A stretch of 64,000 nucleotides of DNA from an uncultured Aquimarina sp. (GTDB lineage: Bacteria; Bacteroidota; Bacteroidia; Flavobacteriales; Flavobacteriaceae): assembly GCF_947495315.1 (NCBI RefSeq), contig NZ_CANLYD010000018.1, positions 1 to 64,000 on the forward strand. Reading direction: 5' to 3'. A program made the translations under genes and the position numbers. The notes beneath the pieces were generated by a model. It saw nothing but the letters and a program-made list of their open reading frames with translations, had not been told where the DNA came from and did no database searches. This document shows, in pieces, positions 37,092-46,842 of this stretch (position 1 is the first letter of the stretch; each line of letters starts with the position of its first letter).

Positions 37092-37253
37092 TTATTCTTC
37101 CATCCAGAAACATCTTCCAAAGTCATTACAACTTCCACCACATAACCTCATACAAGTTATAAGATCACCAAAATCTGTTCCTCCATTAATTGTTTTTTTT
37201 GCTTCTTTATTAAGCTTTTCTACTCCTTGTAATTTTAAAATATTATTTAACAT
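37092..37253 (-). CDS. Short Cys-containing peptide with double-glycine leader
   Basis: A 53-residue peptide, read from the ATG at 37253. The leader MLNNILKLQGVEKLNKEAKK ends in TINGG (residues 21-25), the same length and style as the leader of the peptide at 31668. The 28-residue core (TDFGDLITCMRLCGG, then SCNDFGRCFWMEE) holds four cysteines. A hairpin follows. With the 31668 gene this makes two such precursors 5.3 kb apart in the same minus-strand region. Processing machinery is not in the window. Confidence 0.68.
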   Translation of the reverse strand: MLNNILKLQGVEKLNKEAKKTINGGTDFGDLITCMRLCGGSCNDFGRCFWMEE

Positions 37254-37340
37254 ACTTATAATTTTTTATACCTACTCTCTCAATGGCTTTTCGGTTTCCG
37301 CACATTTGTATGAATTATATTCTTTGAATTATTTAATAGT

Positions 37341-37970
37341 TTATGGACATATAGGATTACAAGGAGGGTCGATTGGACCTCCGTTGCCTCCACCAGGTCT
37401 TCTTACTGTTCTACCATCTGCCCATTTTCTTGGATCAGGATTTACAACCCAAATTCGTAAACCACTACTGGCAAATTGACTACGTTCATAAGCAGATCCT
37501 AATCGTAATGTAATTACCTGTTGTCCTTGAGCATTTGTTGTTAAGGTTCGGTTAGAACCTCGATAAGTTCCTATGATACTGGAACCAGTTGTAGTTCGGA
37601 TATCTACATAAGAGTTGTTATCAAAATTAGAGCCTTTGATCCAAATACAATAGTTGTCATCACAACCCGCTCCTGCAGCACTTAATCTTGGAGTTCCATT
37701 TCGTTTTACGATAGCGGCATTATAGGTTCCTAAAAATAGATTAGAATTTGGGCACTGACTATTGTATATATATTCTTGAACTATATATCCGCTAGGAATA
37801 CCATCTATAGAGCAAACGATAAGATATTCTGGGTTACTTTTTTCACTTACTTCGCTAATTTCATTTTCTATTAAGAGATTCTCTTCGATAATACTGTCAT
37901 CCTCCTTTTGACAACTAATTACCACTAATAAGAATAGCGTGAATATGGTTTTTTTCAAAATGTTTTTCAT
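37341..37970 (-). CDS. Hypothetical lipoprotein with IPT/TIG-like domain
   Basis: A 209-residue lipoprotein from the ATG at 37970 (the reading frame could extend upstream to 38021, but that part lacks signal character). The cysteine is C20 (VVISCQKEDD). The middle looks like an IPT/TIG immunoglobulin-like fold (CIWIKGSNFDNNSYVDIR, then LRIWVVNPDPRKWADG), and the C-terminus is Pro/Gly-rich with cysteines (PPCNPICP). The gene lies 87 bp upstream of the small peptide gene and may be co-transcribed with it. Confidence 0.78.
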   Translation of the reverse strand: MKNILKKTIFTLFLLVVISCQKEDDSIIEENLLIENEISEVSEKSNPEYLIVCSIDGIPSGYIVQEYIYNSQCPNSNLFLGTYNAAIVKRNGTPRLSAAGAGCDDNYCIWIKGSNFDNNSYVDIRTTTGSSIIGTYRGSNRTLTTNAQGQQVITLRLGSAYERSQFASSGLRIWVVNPDPRKWADGRTVRRPGGGNGGPIDPPCNPICP

Positions 37971-38137
37971 GATATTAATTATAGTTTTAAAATGATTTAT
38001 GATATAATAGCCGGCCGGCATATATCTGTAAAACTATAGGTAAATCACTGATTATAAAAAAGAAGAAAAGTCAGTTTTATAAATTTGACATTGTTTATAA
38101 ACAGAGTATTCTTATAATTCCTGTATCCATTAAAAAA

Positions 38138-38163
38138 GCGATTTCTTTGTCTCAAGAAACCGC
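38138..38163 (-). terminator. Terminator of 38191 gene
   Basis: A 10-bp stem GCGATTTCTT / AAGAAACCGC with one mismatch and a T run on the minus strand (complement of 38132-38137) lies 28 bp after the stop codon. Confidence 0.6.
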
Positions 38164-38190
38164 CTAGGTATTTATATTTTGTAAATACTA

Positions 38191-39324
38191 TTATTTTTTA
38201 ATTATACTACCATAATATTGAATATTTTCAATCAAAAGGTTATAAATATACTTTCCAGCAGGGAGTGAACTATCCGAGTAAGATATCATTTTTTTTGCAT
38301 CTCCTGGAGTTATTCTGTATCTTTTTTTACCTCGAACATTAAGATTGTAATCATAAATAGTAAGGGAAGCGTAAAAACTTGATTCGTTATTCATAAAAAA
38401 CGTAAAATTTACAGTTTTCTCGAAAGGATTAGGATGTGTTTTTATATTATCCTTACCTAATTCTATTTCAGGGACATAATATTCTAAGATGTTGTTATTG
38501 TTACTTAATTCAAATATATCATCATCTGCATCTGCTACGATATATATATAATCATTAACTATGTTCTGATAGATACTACCTTTAATAGATAAGATAATAG
38601 ATTTTCGTTCTCCTGTATCTAATGACTCCAGCAGAGTTGAACCTAATAATTGAAGTTCATTATTTATTTTGTAATAGAATTTCACTTTTGATTTTTTTGT
38701 AATATCTTCTCTTCCTGCATTCATGATGTAAGTTTTAATAATTACTCCATCTATAATGCCACTGATGTCGTTTTTTAATATTTCGGCATTTGTAACTATT
38801 AAATCAGCCAAATCTTGTGGGTCAAAAATATCAATAGTGATTTCTTGTTGATCGGTCACAATTCTATTGAACTCTTCTGATATATTTAGTTTAAATATAT
38901 GTTCTCCTCTTGTAACAATATAATTCGGATTTGTAAGACCTAAATTAAAACGACCTAGCAAAACCTTCTCTTCATCTATTCTTATTGATTGTGACCTAGC
39001 GGTGGGTGGTGGAGTAGGAGGAATTATAATAGGTGCTAAAGTTGTATATATAAAGTTAGGAGATACTGATAAAGTAACCCTTTTCTCTGTTGGCAGTTCT
39101 GATCGAAAGGAATCATATGTACCATATATAAATATATCTACCGATCCATATATTGAAACTTTAAGATTCTGTATGTCTAATGGGTTGATTTCTAACTTCC
39201 CAGAGTTTATATCTACATTGACATTTATACTTACATTAGAATAATTTACATGATTTTGTCCATAAAAATGTGTAAAGTAAATGACCAAAAAAAATATAGT
39301 GCATATTGTGTTTTTATAATTCAT
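38191..39324 (-). CDS. Secreted protein with CARDB-like domain
   Basis: A 377-residue exported protein with a signal peptide to about residue 22 (HFYGQ). The central region (LADLIVTNAEILKNDISGIIDG, then YYKINNELQLLGSTLLESLDTGE) resembles CARDB-type beta-sandwich domains. The C-terminal 80 residues (THPNPFEKTVNFTFFM, then AGKYIYNLLIENIQYYGSIIKK) look like a sorting-domain variant. The function is unknown; a surface adhesin-like role is only a guess. It ends the secreted minus row. Confidence 0.8.
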   Translation of the reverse strand: MNYKNTICTIFFLVIYFTHFYGQNHVNYSNVSINVNVDINSGKLEINPLDIQNLKVSIYGSVDIFIYGTYDSFRSELPTEKRVTLSVSPNFIYTTLAPIIIPPTPPPTARSQSIRIDEEKVLLGRFNLGLTNPNYIVTRGEHIFKLNISEEFNRIVTDQQEITIDIFDPQDLADLIVTNAEILKNDISGIIDGVIIKTYIMNAGREDITKKSKVKFYYKINNELQLLGSTLLESLDTGERKSIILSIKGSIYQNIVNDYIYIVADADDDIFELSNNNNILEYYVPEIELGKDNIKTHPNPFEKTVNFTFFMNNESSFYASLTIYDYNLNVRGKKRYRITPGDAKKMISYSDSSLPAGKYIYNLLIENIQYYGSIIKK

Positions 39325-39397
39325 TATAACATTTTTAGTTAGTTCCTAGTAAAAATAAAACTTGTGCAGTTAGAATCATGAATATAAAGGTGTTAGA

Positions 39398-39423
39398 AAC
39401 ATCAATTTTATAAAATTGATGTT
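39398..39423 (-). terminator. 26-bp perfect palindrome after TPR-AraC gene
   Basis: AACATCAATTTTA and its exact reverse complement TAAAATTGATGTT abut without a loop, 15 bp after the stop codon of the regulator gene. It may act as a terminator or protein-binding site. Confidence 0.45.
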
Positions 39424-39437
39424 ATTCTTAACTTAAT

Positions 39438-41180
39438 TTAGGAAGTTTTTTGGGTATTTTGATTAGAATTATGGATCTCATTATTTACTTTTTTTATATA
39501 GTAGGAATGACTTAATCCAGTTTGTTTCTTAAATGCCGAAGCAAAAGTATTTACACTTCCATACCCTAATTCGCCAGCAATTGCTTTAATTGTATAGGAA
39601 CGAAACTTTGCATCAGAATTTAATTTATTTCTAAAATATTTAATTCTTAATTCATTTATATAATCATTAAAAGATTGTTTACGATATTCATTGATGATTT
39701 TAGATAAATAAGTTGTATTTGTTTCGATATTTTTTGCTGTGTTATAGAGGTTACAATCAATACTCAAATAAAACATTGTTTTTTCTAAAGAGGATAATTT
39801 TTGTAATAGACCCTCCGCTTTTTTATCAGTAATATATTCCTTTTTTGAAACAGCTAAAGTCTCTGGCTCAGATACAATTTCATGTATCCTTTCTTTCTTT
39901 AATTCTTCATATAAAAGTTTGTTTTTTTGTTTGGTTTTGATATTGTAAATTAAACCGATAATGGCCAAAATAAGAGTAAGTAGAAAGCTAATAATGTAAA
40001 TGGTGTTTTTAGAAATCAAATCTTGATTTTGCTCTTCAAGGTTTTCTATATCATGATCATACAGTTTTTCTTGTGCGCTCATTTCATTTTGATATAATGA
40101 ATCAACAATTTTAGTATATGCTGTAATATATTTAAACTGTAAATCAGTATCATTTAGTTTTTCTCCACATTTTTTTGCTAGATTAGAAGCCTCTCTTATT
40201 TTCTCAACTTCTACATTCTCTTTTATATGTTCAAAATTGTCTAGTAATAACTCTCTAGCTTCTTTATATTTTTCTTGCGCATAAAAACAAGTTGCTATGT
40301 GCAGGTTAGCTGTAAAAAGATCAGGATCATTTTTTTTATTTTCTTTTAAAACGTCAGATTTAGCAATAGTTAAATAAGAAAGCGCCTTATCATATTTTTT
40401 CTTTCCAATATATGCTTCTCCTATATTAAGGTTAAAATCAATAATATATTCTTTTAGATTATGTTCCTCGGCATATTGCAATCCTTTATAATCATAGTTT
40501 AATGCCTCATCATAGTTATTCATCTTATAATAACAAACTCCAATGCCTTGGATGGTAGATAAGTATTTAGCACTATAATTATTCTGAGATTTATATGCTG
40601 GTTTTTGAAGTAACTCCAGTCCTTTTTTTAAAGAAACTAAAGCTTTTTCATTTTGATCCAATCGTATTCGAATTTGACCAATACTTACTAAATTATCAAT
40701 TTCATATTGCTTAAGATTATATTTTTTAATAACCTCTTTCATATGTAAGTACTGATTCAACGCATTTTTGCGATCTCTTTTTTCCTGATATGAAGCTCCA
40801 AGAATTGACAAGCCACTTATGATATAACCTCCATATTTTAATTTCTCTCCAGAACGTACAGAATTGTTACCATATTGAATAGCTAAATCATATTTCTTTT
40901 TCGAATACGCGATGTTTCCTAAATAGAAGTTAGCCCAGAATTGAATAGTATCATTATCTTCTTTAATACCTCTATTTAAATAGACTTTATAACCTAATTC
41001 AGCCTGCTCTATATTTTTATTTATTTTTTGAGCCAGAAACGATTGTACAGTATCAGTGTTTTTTTCGTGGGAAATAAACTCTATATCGGCTTTAGAGATA
41101 TTTTTTTCTTGAAAAGCTAACCCTTTATAGAAAGATAGCAAGAGTATTATTGATAAAAAGGGTATAGTAATAACTCTCAT
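39438..41180 (-). CDS. TPR-containing AraC-family transmembrane regulator
   Basis: A 580-residue regulator with an exported N-terminal sensor. A signal-like first segment is followed by about eight TPR-like helical repeats (about 60-370), a transmembrane helix (about 390-412, NTIYIISFLLTLILAIIGLIY) and an AraC-type HTH domain (about 470-570, IKAIAGELGYGSVNTFASAFKKQTG). This layout is common among Bacteroidetes one-component regulators. Target genes are not visible. A 14-bp inverted repeat lies upstream (41229-41271). Confidence 0.88.
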   Translation of the reverse strand: MRVITIPFLSIILLLSFYKGLAFQEKNISKADIEFISHEKNTDTVQSFLAQKINKNIEQAELGYKVYLNRGIKEDNDTIQFWANFYLGNIAYSKKKYDLAIQYGNNSVRSGEKLKYGGYIISGLSILGASYQEKRDRKNALNQYLHMKEVIKKYNLKQYEIDNLVSIGQIRIRLDQNEKALVSLKKGLELLQKPAYKSQNNYSAKYLSTIQGIGVCYYKMNNYDEALNYDYKGLQYAEEHNLKEYIIDFNLNIGEAYIGKKKYDKALSYLTIAKSDVLKENKKNDPDLFTANLHIATCFYAQEKYKEARELLLDNFEHIKENVEVEKIREASNLAKKCGEKLNDTDLQFKYITAYTKIVDSLYQNEMSAQEKLYDHDIENLEEQNQDLISKNTIYIISFLLTLILAIIGLIYNIKTKQKNKLLYEELKKERIHEIVSEPETLAVSKKEYITDKKAEGLLQKLSSLEKTMFYLSIDCNLYNTAKNIETNTTYLSKIINEYRKQSFNDYINELRIKYFRNKLNSDAKFRSYTIKAIAGELGYGSVNTFASAFKKQTGLSHSYYIKKVNNEIHNSNQNTQKTS

Positions 41181-41228
41181 AAGTAAAAAATGATGTATCT
41201 AAAAAAGGTTAAGATGTATTTGTTTATT

Positions 41229-41271
41229 GATTTTATGGTAATTGGATATTTTGTACAATTACCATAAAATC
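41229..41271. promoter_or_regulatory. 15-bp inverted repeat upstream of TPR-AraC gene
   Basis: The 15-base arms GATTTTATGGTAATT (41229-41243) and AATTACCATAAAATC (41257-41271) are perfect reverse complements around 13 bases. It lies between the regulator's start codon (41180) and the carboxylase stop codon (41320). It could be a terminator of the carboxylase gene or an operator of the regulator. Confidence 0.5.
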
Positions 41272-41319
41272 GATAAAGTATAACGAATGCTTTAGTTGAA
41301 TATTAACATTCGCTATTTT

Positions 41320-42948
41320 TTATACCTGAATTACTCCAAGATTAAAAGGCTTTTCGATAGGAGCGTGGTCAGCAGCTTCGATACCCATAGAAACCCACTT
41401 TCTAGTGTCTAATGGATCGATAATACCATCTGTCCAGATTCTAGCTGCCGCGTAATATGGAGAAATCTGTTTGTCATATCGAGCCTTGATCTTATCAAAT
41501 AGTGCTTTTTCATCTTCTTCAGAAAGTTTTTCTCCTTTCTTTTTTAATGATGCTGTTTCAATTTGTAATAATACCTTAGCGGCTTGAGCGCCTCCCATTA
41601 CTGCAAGTTCTGCACTTGGCCAAGCACAAATCAATCTTGGATCATAGGCTTTACCACACATTGCATAATTACCGGCTCCATAAGAATTACCAATAACAAT
41701 AGTAAATTTTGGTACTACACTATTGCTAACAGCATTCACCATTTTTGCACCATCTTTTATAATGCCTCCATGTTCACTTTTGCTGCCTACCATAAATCCA
41801 GTAACATCTTGTAAAAAGACTAGAGGTATTTTCTTTTGATTACAATTAGCTATAAACCGAGTAGCCTTATCAGCAGAATCAGAATAGATCACACCACCAA
41901 ATTGCATTTCACCCTTTTTCGTTTTTACAAGCTTACGTTGATTAGCCACAATACCAACAGCCCAGCCATCGATTCGAGCATATCCTGTAATGATTGTCTG
42001 ACCATAACCAGATTTATATTCCTCAAAATCAGAATCATCAACCAATCGATGGATGATTTCCATCATATCATATTGTTCATTTCTTGCTTTTGGCAAAATT
42101 CCGTAGATGTCTTTTGGATCTTTTTTAGGTTTAGAAGATTTGATTCTGTTATATCCTGCTTTGTCAAAATCCCCAATTTTAGACACTATATTTTTTATAG
42201 TATCTAAAGCATCTTTATCATCTTTAGACTTATAATCGGTAACACCAGAAATTTCACAATGAGTAGTTGCTCCACCTAAGGTTTCATTATCAATACTTTC
42301 ACCAATAGCAGCTTTCACTAGATAGCTGCCAGCTAGAAAGATACTTCCTGTTTTATCTACAATTAATGCCTCATCACTCATAATGGGTAAGTATGCTCCT
42401 CCCGCTACACAGCTTCCCATAACTGCAGAGATCTGAGTAATTCCCATACTGCTCATAACCGCATTATTTCTAAATATTCTTCCGAAATGTTCTTTATCTG
42501 GAAAAATCTCATCCTGCATAGGAAGATATACCCCTGCACTATCTACTAAATAAATAATAGGTAATTTGTTTTCTATAGCAATTTCCTGAGCTCTAAGATT
42601 CTTTTTTCCTGTAATAGGAAACCATGCACCAGCTTTTACAGTAGCATCGTTAGCTACTACGATACATTGTTTACCACTAATATGTCCAATTTTTATAACG
42701 ACTCCACCACTAGGACATCCTCCATGTTCAGCATACATATCATCACCAGCAAATGCAGCAATTTCTATTGCTTTAGTGTCATCATCTAATAAATATGCTA
42801 TTCTCTCTCGAGCAGTCAGTTTACCTTTAGCGTGTAGTTTTTCTATACGCTTTTCTCCACCACCAAGTTTTACTTTTCCTAGTTTCTGGCGTAATGAAGA
42901 GACCAAAAGTTTATTGTGATCTTCATTCTTATTGAAGTTTATATCCAT
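41320..42948 (-). CDS. Acyl-CoA carboxylase carboxyltransferase subunit
   Basis: A 542-residue beta-type carboxyltransferase of the propionyl-/methylcrotonyl-CoA carboxylase class. The crotonase-fold markers are present: GKLTARERIAYLLDD, GGCPSGGVVIKIG, SSMGITQISAVMGSCVAGGAY, DVTGFMVGS and GNSYGAGNYAMCGKAYDPR. I start it at the ATG of MDINFNKNEDH; an upstream extension of 12 residues lacks support. A promoter-like TATTTTCG box lies upstream on the minus strand (42967-42974). The biotin-carrying subunit is not in the window. Substrate (propionyl-CoA or methylcrotonyl-CoA) is unclear. Confidence 0.93.
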   Translation of the reverse strand: MDINFNKNEDHNKLLVSSLRQKLGKVKLGGGEKRIEKLHAKGKLTARERIAYLLDDDTKAIEIAAFAGDDMYAEHGGCPSGGVVIKIGHISGKQCIVVANDATVKAGAWFPITGKKNLRAQEIAIENKLPIIYLVDSAGVYLPMQDEIFPDKEHFGRIFRNNAVMSSMGITQISAVMGSCVAGGAYLPIMSDEALIVDKTGSIFLAGSYLVKAAIGESIDNETLGGATTHCEISGVTDYKSKDDKDALDTIKNIVSKIGDFDKAGYNRIKSSKPKKDPKDIYGILPKARNEQYDMMEIIHRLVDDSDFEEYKSGYGQTIITGYARIDGWAVGIVANQRKLVKTKKGEMQFGGVIYSDSADKATRFIANCNQKKIPLVFLQDVTGFMVGSKSEHGGIIKDGAKMVNAVSNSVVPKFTIVIGNSYGAGNYAMCGKAYDPRLICAWPSAELAVMGGAQAAKVLLQIETASLKKKGEKLSEEDEKALFDKIKARYDKQISPYYAAARIWTDGIIDPLDTRKWVSMGIEAADHAPIEKPFNLGVIQV

Positions 42949-42966
42949 TTGTGTGTATTGTTTGCA

Positions 42967-42974
42967 CGAAAATA
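42967..42974 (-). promoter_or_regulatory. Putative -7 box TATTTTCG of carboxylase gene
   Basis: On the minus strand the octamer TATTTTCG resembles TAnnTTTG with one change and lies 19 bp upstream of the start codon. Confidence 0.35.
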
Positions 42975-43192
42975 CAAAAATCAAGGAATTTTTAAATCAT
43001 TAAAATCAAAAGCAACTGCATAAGGTTATTTTCAAAATTTAGGTTTCCTAAATGTTTACAGACTATTCTTCTATAAGTGGTTTTATAACAGTTTGCTAAC
43101 ATTTGATTATCAGATAATTAACAATTGTCAGGTAGTTTTATATCTAACTTAAAACCAACTAGTTAAATATTAATCTAAAATCAAACTCAACT

Positions 43193-44611
43193 ATGAAATT
43201 ATTAAAATTGAACACGCTGTTTTTCTTAATTTTTAGCACACTCTCAATTGTGAGTTGTAGCGTGGAAGACGAATCTTTTTATCAAGATATCGAATCCGTT
43301 CCACTTAAAATAGATGGAGAAATCAAAGTAGAAACAAGTTATTATGATAATGAAGGCCCTCACGATCATAATTTTTCAGAAAAAAGAGCGGATGGTTTTA
43401 CAGAAACCTATGAATCCGGATCAAAAGGTAGCTACGCTGCTGGCAGTGTCAATCTATCTTCTTCCGGTAGCTGGTATCTAAGCGATGCTTTAATCGGAAC
43501 GTTGTCTAATGATCGTAAGTTTGGGGCTAAGTCCATTAGAATTAGAAATACAGGATATGCAATTATGTCATTTAATATGGATAATGGTGTACAAACTATT
43601 AGAATCCGTCACGCGAAATACGGAAGTGATAATAATTCTACTTGGCGATTGATTGCTTCTTTTGATAATGGTTCTTCTTGGTCCTATGTGGGATCTACGG
43701 TTACAACCAGTTCTACAGTATTAAATACCGTTACATTTAACCTAAATGAAACCAGAAGTGTCCGATATGGAGTATACAAGACTTCCGGAGGCTCTAATCG
43801 AATTAATATAGATAATGTAGAAATAATAACAGGAACTACAGGAGGAGGTGGAGGTTCTGCTTCTAGGGATAGTAATATTACTTTTGGTAATCCGTCTAAT
43901 GCAGGATCTAGTTCAAGTAATTATTATTTATCAAAACCAGATTTTATTCTTTCGTATAATAATAGTAGAGGAACAGCCAATTGGGTAAGCTGGCATTTAA
44001 GTGATGCTTGGACTGGTAGTACACCAAGATGTAATTGTTTCAAAAGAGATACATCCTTACCAAGTAATTTTTTTCGGGCTACATCTAGTGATTATACGAA
44101 TTCAGGTTTTGATAGAGGTCATTTATGTCCATCAGCAGATAGAAACGGCTCTGCAGATTCTAATGAGAATACCTATTATATGAGTAATATTGCCCCGCAA
44201 GCTCCAGATAATAATCAAAGGAGTTGGGCAAATTTTGAAAACTACCTTAGATCATTAACCTTAGAAGGGAATGAAGTTCATATTGTAGCAGGAGTAGCAG
44301 GAAGCGGAGGAACCGGAAGAAATGGTTTCGCTTCTACAATAGATGGAGGAAATATTACCGTACCGGATTCATTCTGGAAGGTTGCACTCATATTACCAAA
44401 TGGTACTAATGATATTAATCGGGTAACCACATCTACTCGAGTAATTAGTATTAATGTACCGAATGATCAAGGTATCAGTTCTGATTGGACCCAGTTTAGA
44501 ACTTCTGTAAATGATATTGAGAGTCTAACCGGATATGATCTTTTGGAAAATATCACGAACTCTGTCGAATCTGTTTTAGAATCTAGAATAGATAACGGAC
44601 CTTCTAATTAA
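43193..44611 (+). CDS. DNA/RNA non-specific endonuclease (NUC1) lipoprotein
   Basis: A 472-residue exported nuclease with the lipobox cysteine at C22 (SIVSCS). Residues about 40-210 form a beta-rich accessory domain, followed by a Gly-rich linker (TGGGGGSAS). The NUC1 domain has the catalytic DRGHLCPSADR motif at about residue 305, with MSNIAPQAPDNNQRSWANFEN after it; the histidine is the general base and the following asparagine binds metal. It likely degrades external nucleic acids. A terminator follows at 44631. Confidence 0.92.
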   Translation: MKLLKLNTLFFLIFSTLSIVSCSVEDESFYQDIESVPLKIDGEIKVETSYYDNEGPHDHNFSEKRADGFTETYESGSKGSYAAGSVNLSSSGSWYLSDALIGTLSNDRKFGAKSIRIRNTGYAIMSFNMDNGVQTIRIRHAKYGSDNNSTWRLIASFDNGSSWSYVGSTVTTSSTVLNTVTFNLNETRSVRYGVYKTSGGSNRINIDNVEIITGTTGGGGGSASRDSNITFGNPSNAGSSSSNYYLSKPDFILSYNNSRGTANWVSWHLSDAWTGSTPRCNCFKRDTSLPSNFFRATSSDYTNSGFDRGHLCPSADRNGSADSNENTYYMSNIAPQAPDNNQRSWANFENYLRSLTLEGNEVHIVAGVAGSGGTGRNGFASTIDGGNITVPDSFWKVALILPNGTNDINRVTTSTRVISINVPNDQGISSDWTQFRTSVNDIESLTGYDLLENITNSVESVLESRIDNGPSN

Positions 44612-44630
44612 AATATGATTTAACTATGCT

Positions 44631-44663
44631 AAAACGGGGACTTAATATCTAAGTTCCTGTTTT
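44631..44663 (+). terminator. Terminator after NUC1 gene
   Basis: A 14-bp stem with two G-U pairs (AAAACGGGGACTTA / TAAGTTCCTGTTTT) and a T run (44662-44667) lies 19 bp downstream of the nuclease stop codon. Confidence 0.75.
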
Positions 44664-44819
44664 TTTATGAAATCTATTGTATAACCACTTGTTTAACAAT
44701 AGATAAGGTGGTAAAGTAGTTGAAGATCTCTCTAAAAAGCTGTTTTTTGACGATAAAATACCGATATTTGTACGCTGTTTTTGATTTAATATTAAAAACA
44801 TTTAACTAAATAACTTGCT

Positions 44820-45002
44820 ATGGGAATGAATAAAAATACGGTATTAGCGTGGGCTACATTTATAATGATTCTAGCTGGACTAGGGTTGATAGCTCTAGGA
44901 GCATTTAGATATAGGGATGTTTCCGGATGGGGATTTGCAGCAGTTGGTGTAGGATTTCTGGCAAATGCCTGGGTGTTTAATGCTTTAAAAGGTAGAGTAT
45001 AA
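44820..45002 (+). CDS. CAL67264 family small membrane protein
   Basis: A 60-residue protein with two hydrophobic segments (AWATFIMILAGLGLIALGAF and GWGFAAVGVGFLANAWVF) joined by an RYRDVSG turn. It matches the conserved flavobacterial CAL67264 small membrane proteins. It lies just before the ABC-F gene, 56 bp from its start, and may share its transcript. The function is unknown. Confidence 0.85.
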   Translation: MGMNKNTVLAWATFIMILAGLGLIALGAFRYRDVSGWGFAAVGVGFLANAWVFNALKGRV

Positions 45003-45058
45003 CTAATTATATATTATTCAAATTATAAATAATATTATTTAAAACAATTTAAGGGCTT

Positions 45059-46750
45059 ATGTCAGACGATAAAAAAATCATCTTTTCTATGTCTGGAGTA
45101 ACAAAGACGTATAAAAGCGCAAATACTCCAGTTCTAAAAAACATATATTTAAGTTTTTTCTACGGTGCAAAAATTGGAATTCTGGGTCTTAATGGATCTG
45201 GTAAATCTACATTACTTAAGATAATTGCAGGTATTGATAAGAATTATCAAGGAGATGTTGTATTCTCTTCTGATTATTCTGTTGGATATTTAGAACAAGA
45301 ACCACAATTAGATCCTGATAAAACAGTTCTGGAAGTTGTAAAAGAAGGTGCTGCAGAGATTGTAGCTGTTCTAGATGAATATAACAAGATTAATGATATG
45401 TTCGGTTTAGAAGAGGTATATAGTGATGCTGATAAAATGCAGAAGCTTATGGATCGACAAGCAACTTTACAGGATCAGATTGATGCTGGTAATGGTTGGG
45501 AACTAGATACCAAGCTGGAAATTGCAATGGATGCATTAAGAACTCCAGACTCTGATAAAAAGATAGGAGTTTTATCTGGTGGAGAGAAAAGAAGGGTAGC
45601 ACTGTGTCGTTTATTACTTCAGGAACCTGATGTATTGTTATTAGATGAGCCAACAAACCACTTGGACGCTGAATCTGTACATTGGTTAGAACATCATTTG
45701 GCACAATATAAAGGAACTGTTATTGCAGTAACGCACGATAGATACTTCTTAGATAATGTTGCTGGATGGATTTTGGAATTGGATAGAGGAGAAGGAATTC
45801 CTTGGAAAGGAAATTATTCTTCCTGGTTAGATCAAAAATCAAAACGTTTAGCACAAGAAAGTAAATCAGCTTCAAAACGTCAGAAAACATTAGAACGAGA
45901 GCTGGAATGGGTCCGCCAAGGTGCAAAAGGAAGACAAACCAAACAAAAAGCACGTTTAAAGAATTACGATAAACTAATGAGTCAAGATCAAAAACAACTT
46001 GACGAAAAATTAGAAATATATATTCCTAACGGGCCACGTTTAGGAACTAATGTGTTAGAAGCTTCAGGAATTAGTAAAGCCTATGGAGATAAATTGCTGT
46101 ATGAAGATCTTAACTTCAAACTTCCTCAAGCAGGTATTGTAGGGATTATAGGTCCGAATGGAGCAGGAAAAACCACTATTTTTAAAATGATTATGGGTGA
46201 GGAAACTCCTGATAAAGGAAGTTTTTCTGTGGGTGAAACTGCAAAGATTGCATATGTAGATCAAGCTCATTCTAATATTGATCCTGATAAATCTATTTGG
46301 CAAAACTTTAGCGATGAACAGGATTTAGTAATGATGGGAGGTAAAGAAGTAAATTCTCGTGCATATCTGAGTCGTTTTAATTTTGGCGGAAGTGAACAAA
46401 ATAAGAAAGTATCTACGCTTTCTGGTGGAGAACGTAATAGATTACATCTGGCGATGACACTAAAAGAAGAAGGTAATGTATTACTTTTAGATGAGCCAAC
46501 TAACGATCTTGATGTTAATACATTAAGAGCGTTAGAGGAAGGGCTGGAGAACTTTGCAGGTTGTGCAGTAGTGATCTCTCACGACCGTTGGTTCCTAGAT
46601 CGTATTTGTACTCATATTTTAGCTTTCGAAGGAGACTCTCAAGTATATTTCTTTGAAGGTAGTTTCTCAGATTACGAAGAAAATAAGAAGAAACGTTTAG
46701 GAGGAGATTTAATGCCTAAGCGTATTAAGTATAAGAAACTAGTAAGGTGA
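45059..46750 (+). CDS. ettA: ABC-F translational throttle protein EttA
   Basis: A 563-residue ABC-F ATPase with two ATP-binding cassettes and no membrane domain. Walker A motifs are GLNGSGKST (about residue 46) and GPNGAGKTT (about 365); signature motifs are LSGGEKRR and LSGGERNR; Walker B is LLLDEPTNHLD in both copies (the second as LLLDEPTNDLD). The linker between the cassettes is basic (KRQKTLERELEWVRQGAKGRQTKQKARL). This matches EttA, which binds the ribosomal E site and couples elongation to ATP level. Confidence 0.93.
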   Translation: MSDDKKIIFSMSGVTKTYKSANTPVLKNIYLSFFYGAKIGILGLNGSGKSTLLKIIAGIDKNYQGDVVFSSDYSVGYLEQEPQLDPDKTVLEVVKEGAAEIVAVLDEYNKINDMFGLEEVYSDADKMQKLMDRQATLQDQIDAGNGWELDTKLEIAMDALRTPDSDKKIGVLSGGEKRRVALCRLLLQEPDVLLLDEPTNHLDAESVHWLEHHLAQYKGTVIAVTHDRYFLDNVAGWILELDRGEGIPWKGNYSSWLDQKSKRLAQESKSASKRQKTLERELEWVRQGAKGRQTKQKARLKNYDKLMSQDQKQLDEKLEIYIPNGPRLGTNVLEASGISKAYGDKLLYEDLNFKLPQAGIVGIIGPNGAGKTTIFKMIMGEETPDKGSFSVGETAKIAYVDQAHSNIDPDKSIWQNFSDEQDLVMMGGKEVNSRAYLSRFNFGGSEQNKKVSTLSGGERNRLHLAMTLKEEGNVLLLDEPTNDLDVNTLRALEEGLENFAGCAVVISHDRWFLDRICTHILAFEGDSQVYFFEGSFSDYEENKKKRLGGDLMPKRIKYKKLVR

Positions 46751-46842
46751 AAAGTGCGTATGCGAGTACCAGGGTACATTAGCTGTCCCACACAAAGTGT
46801 AATACCTTCATCTCTAAATACACTCTAAATACTAAAAATAAT

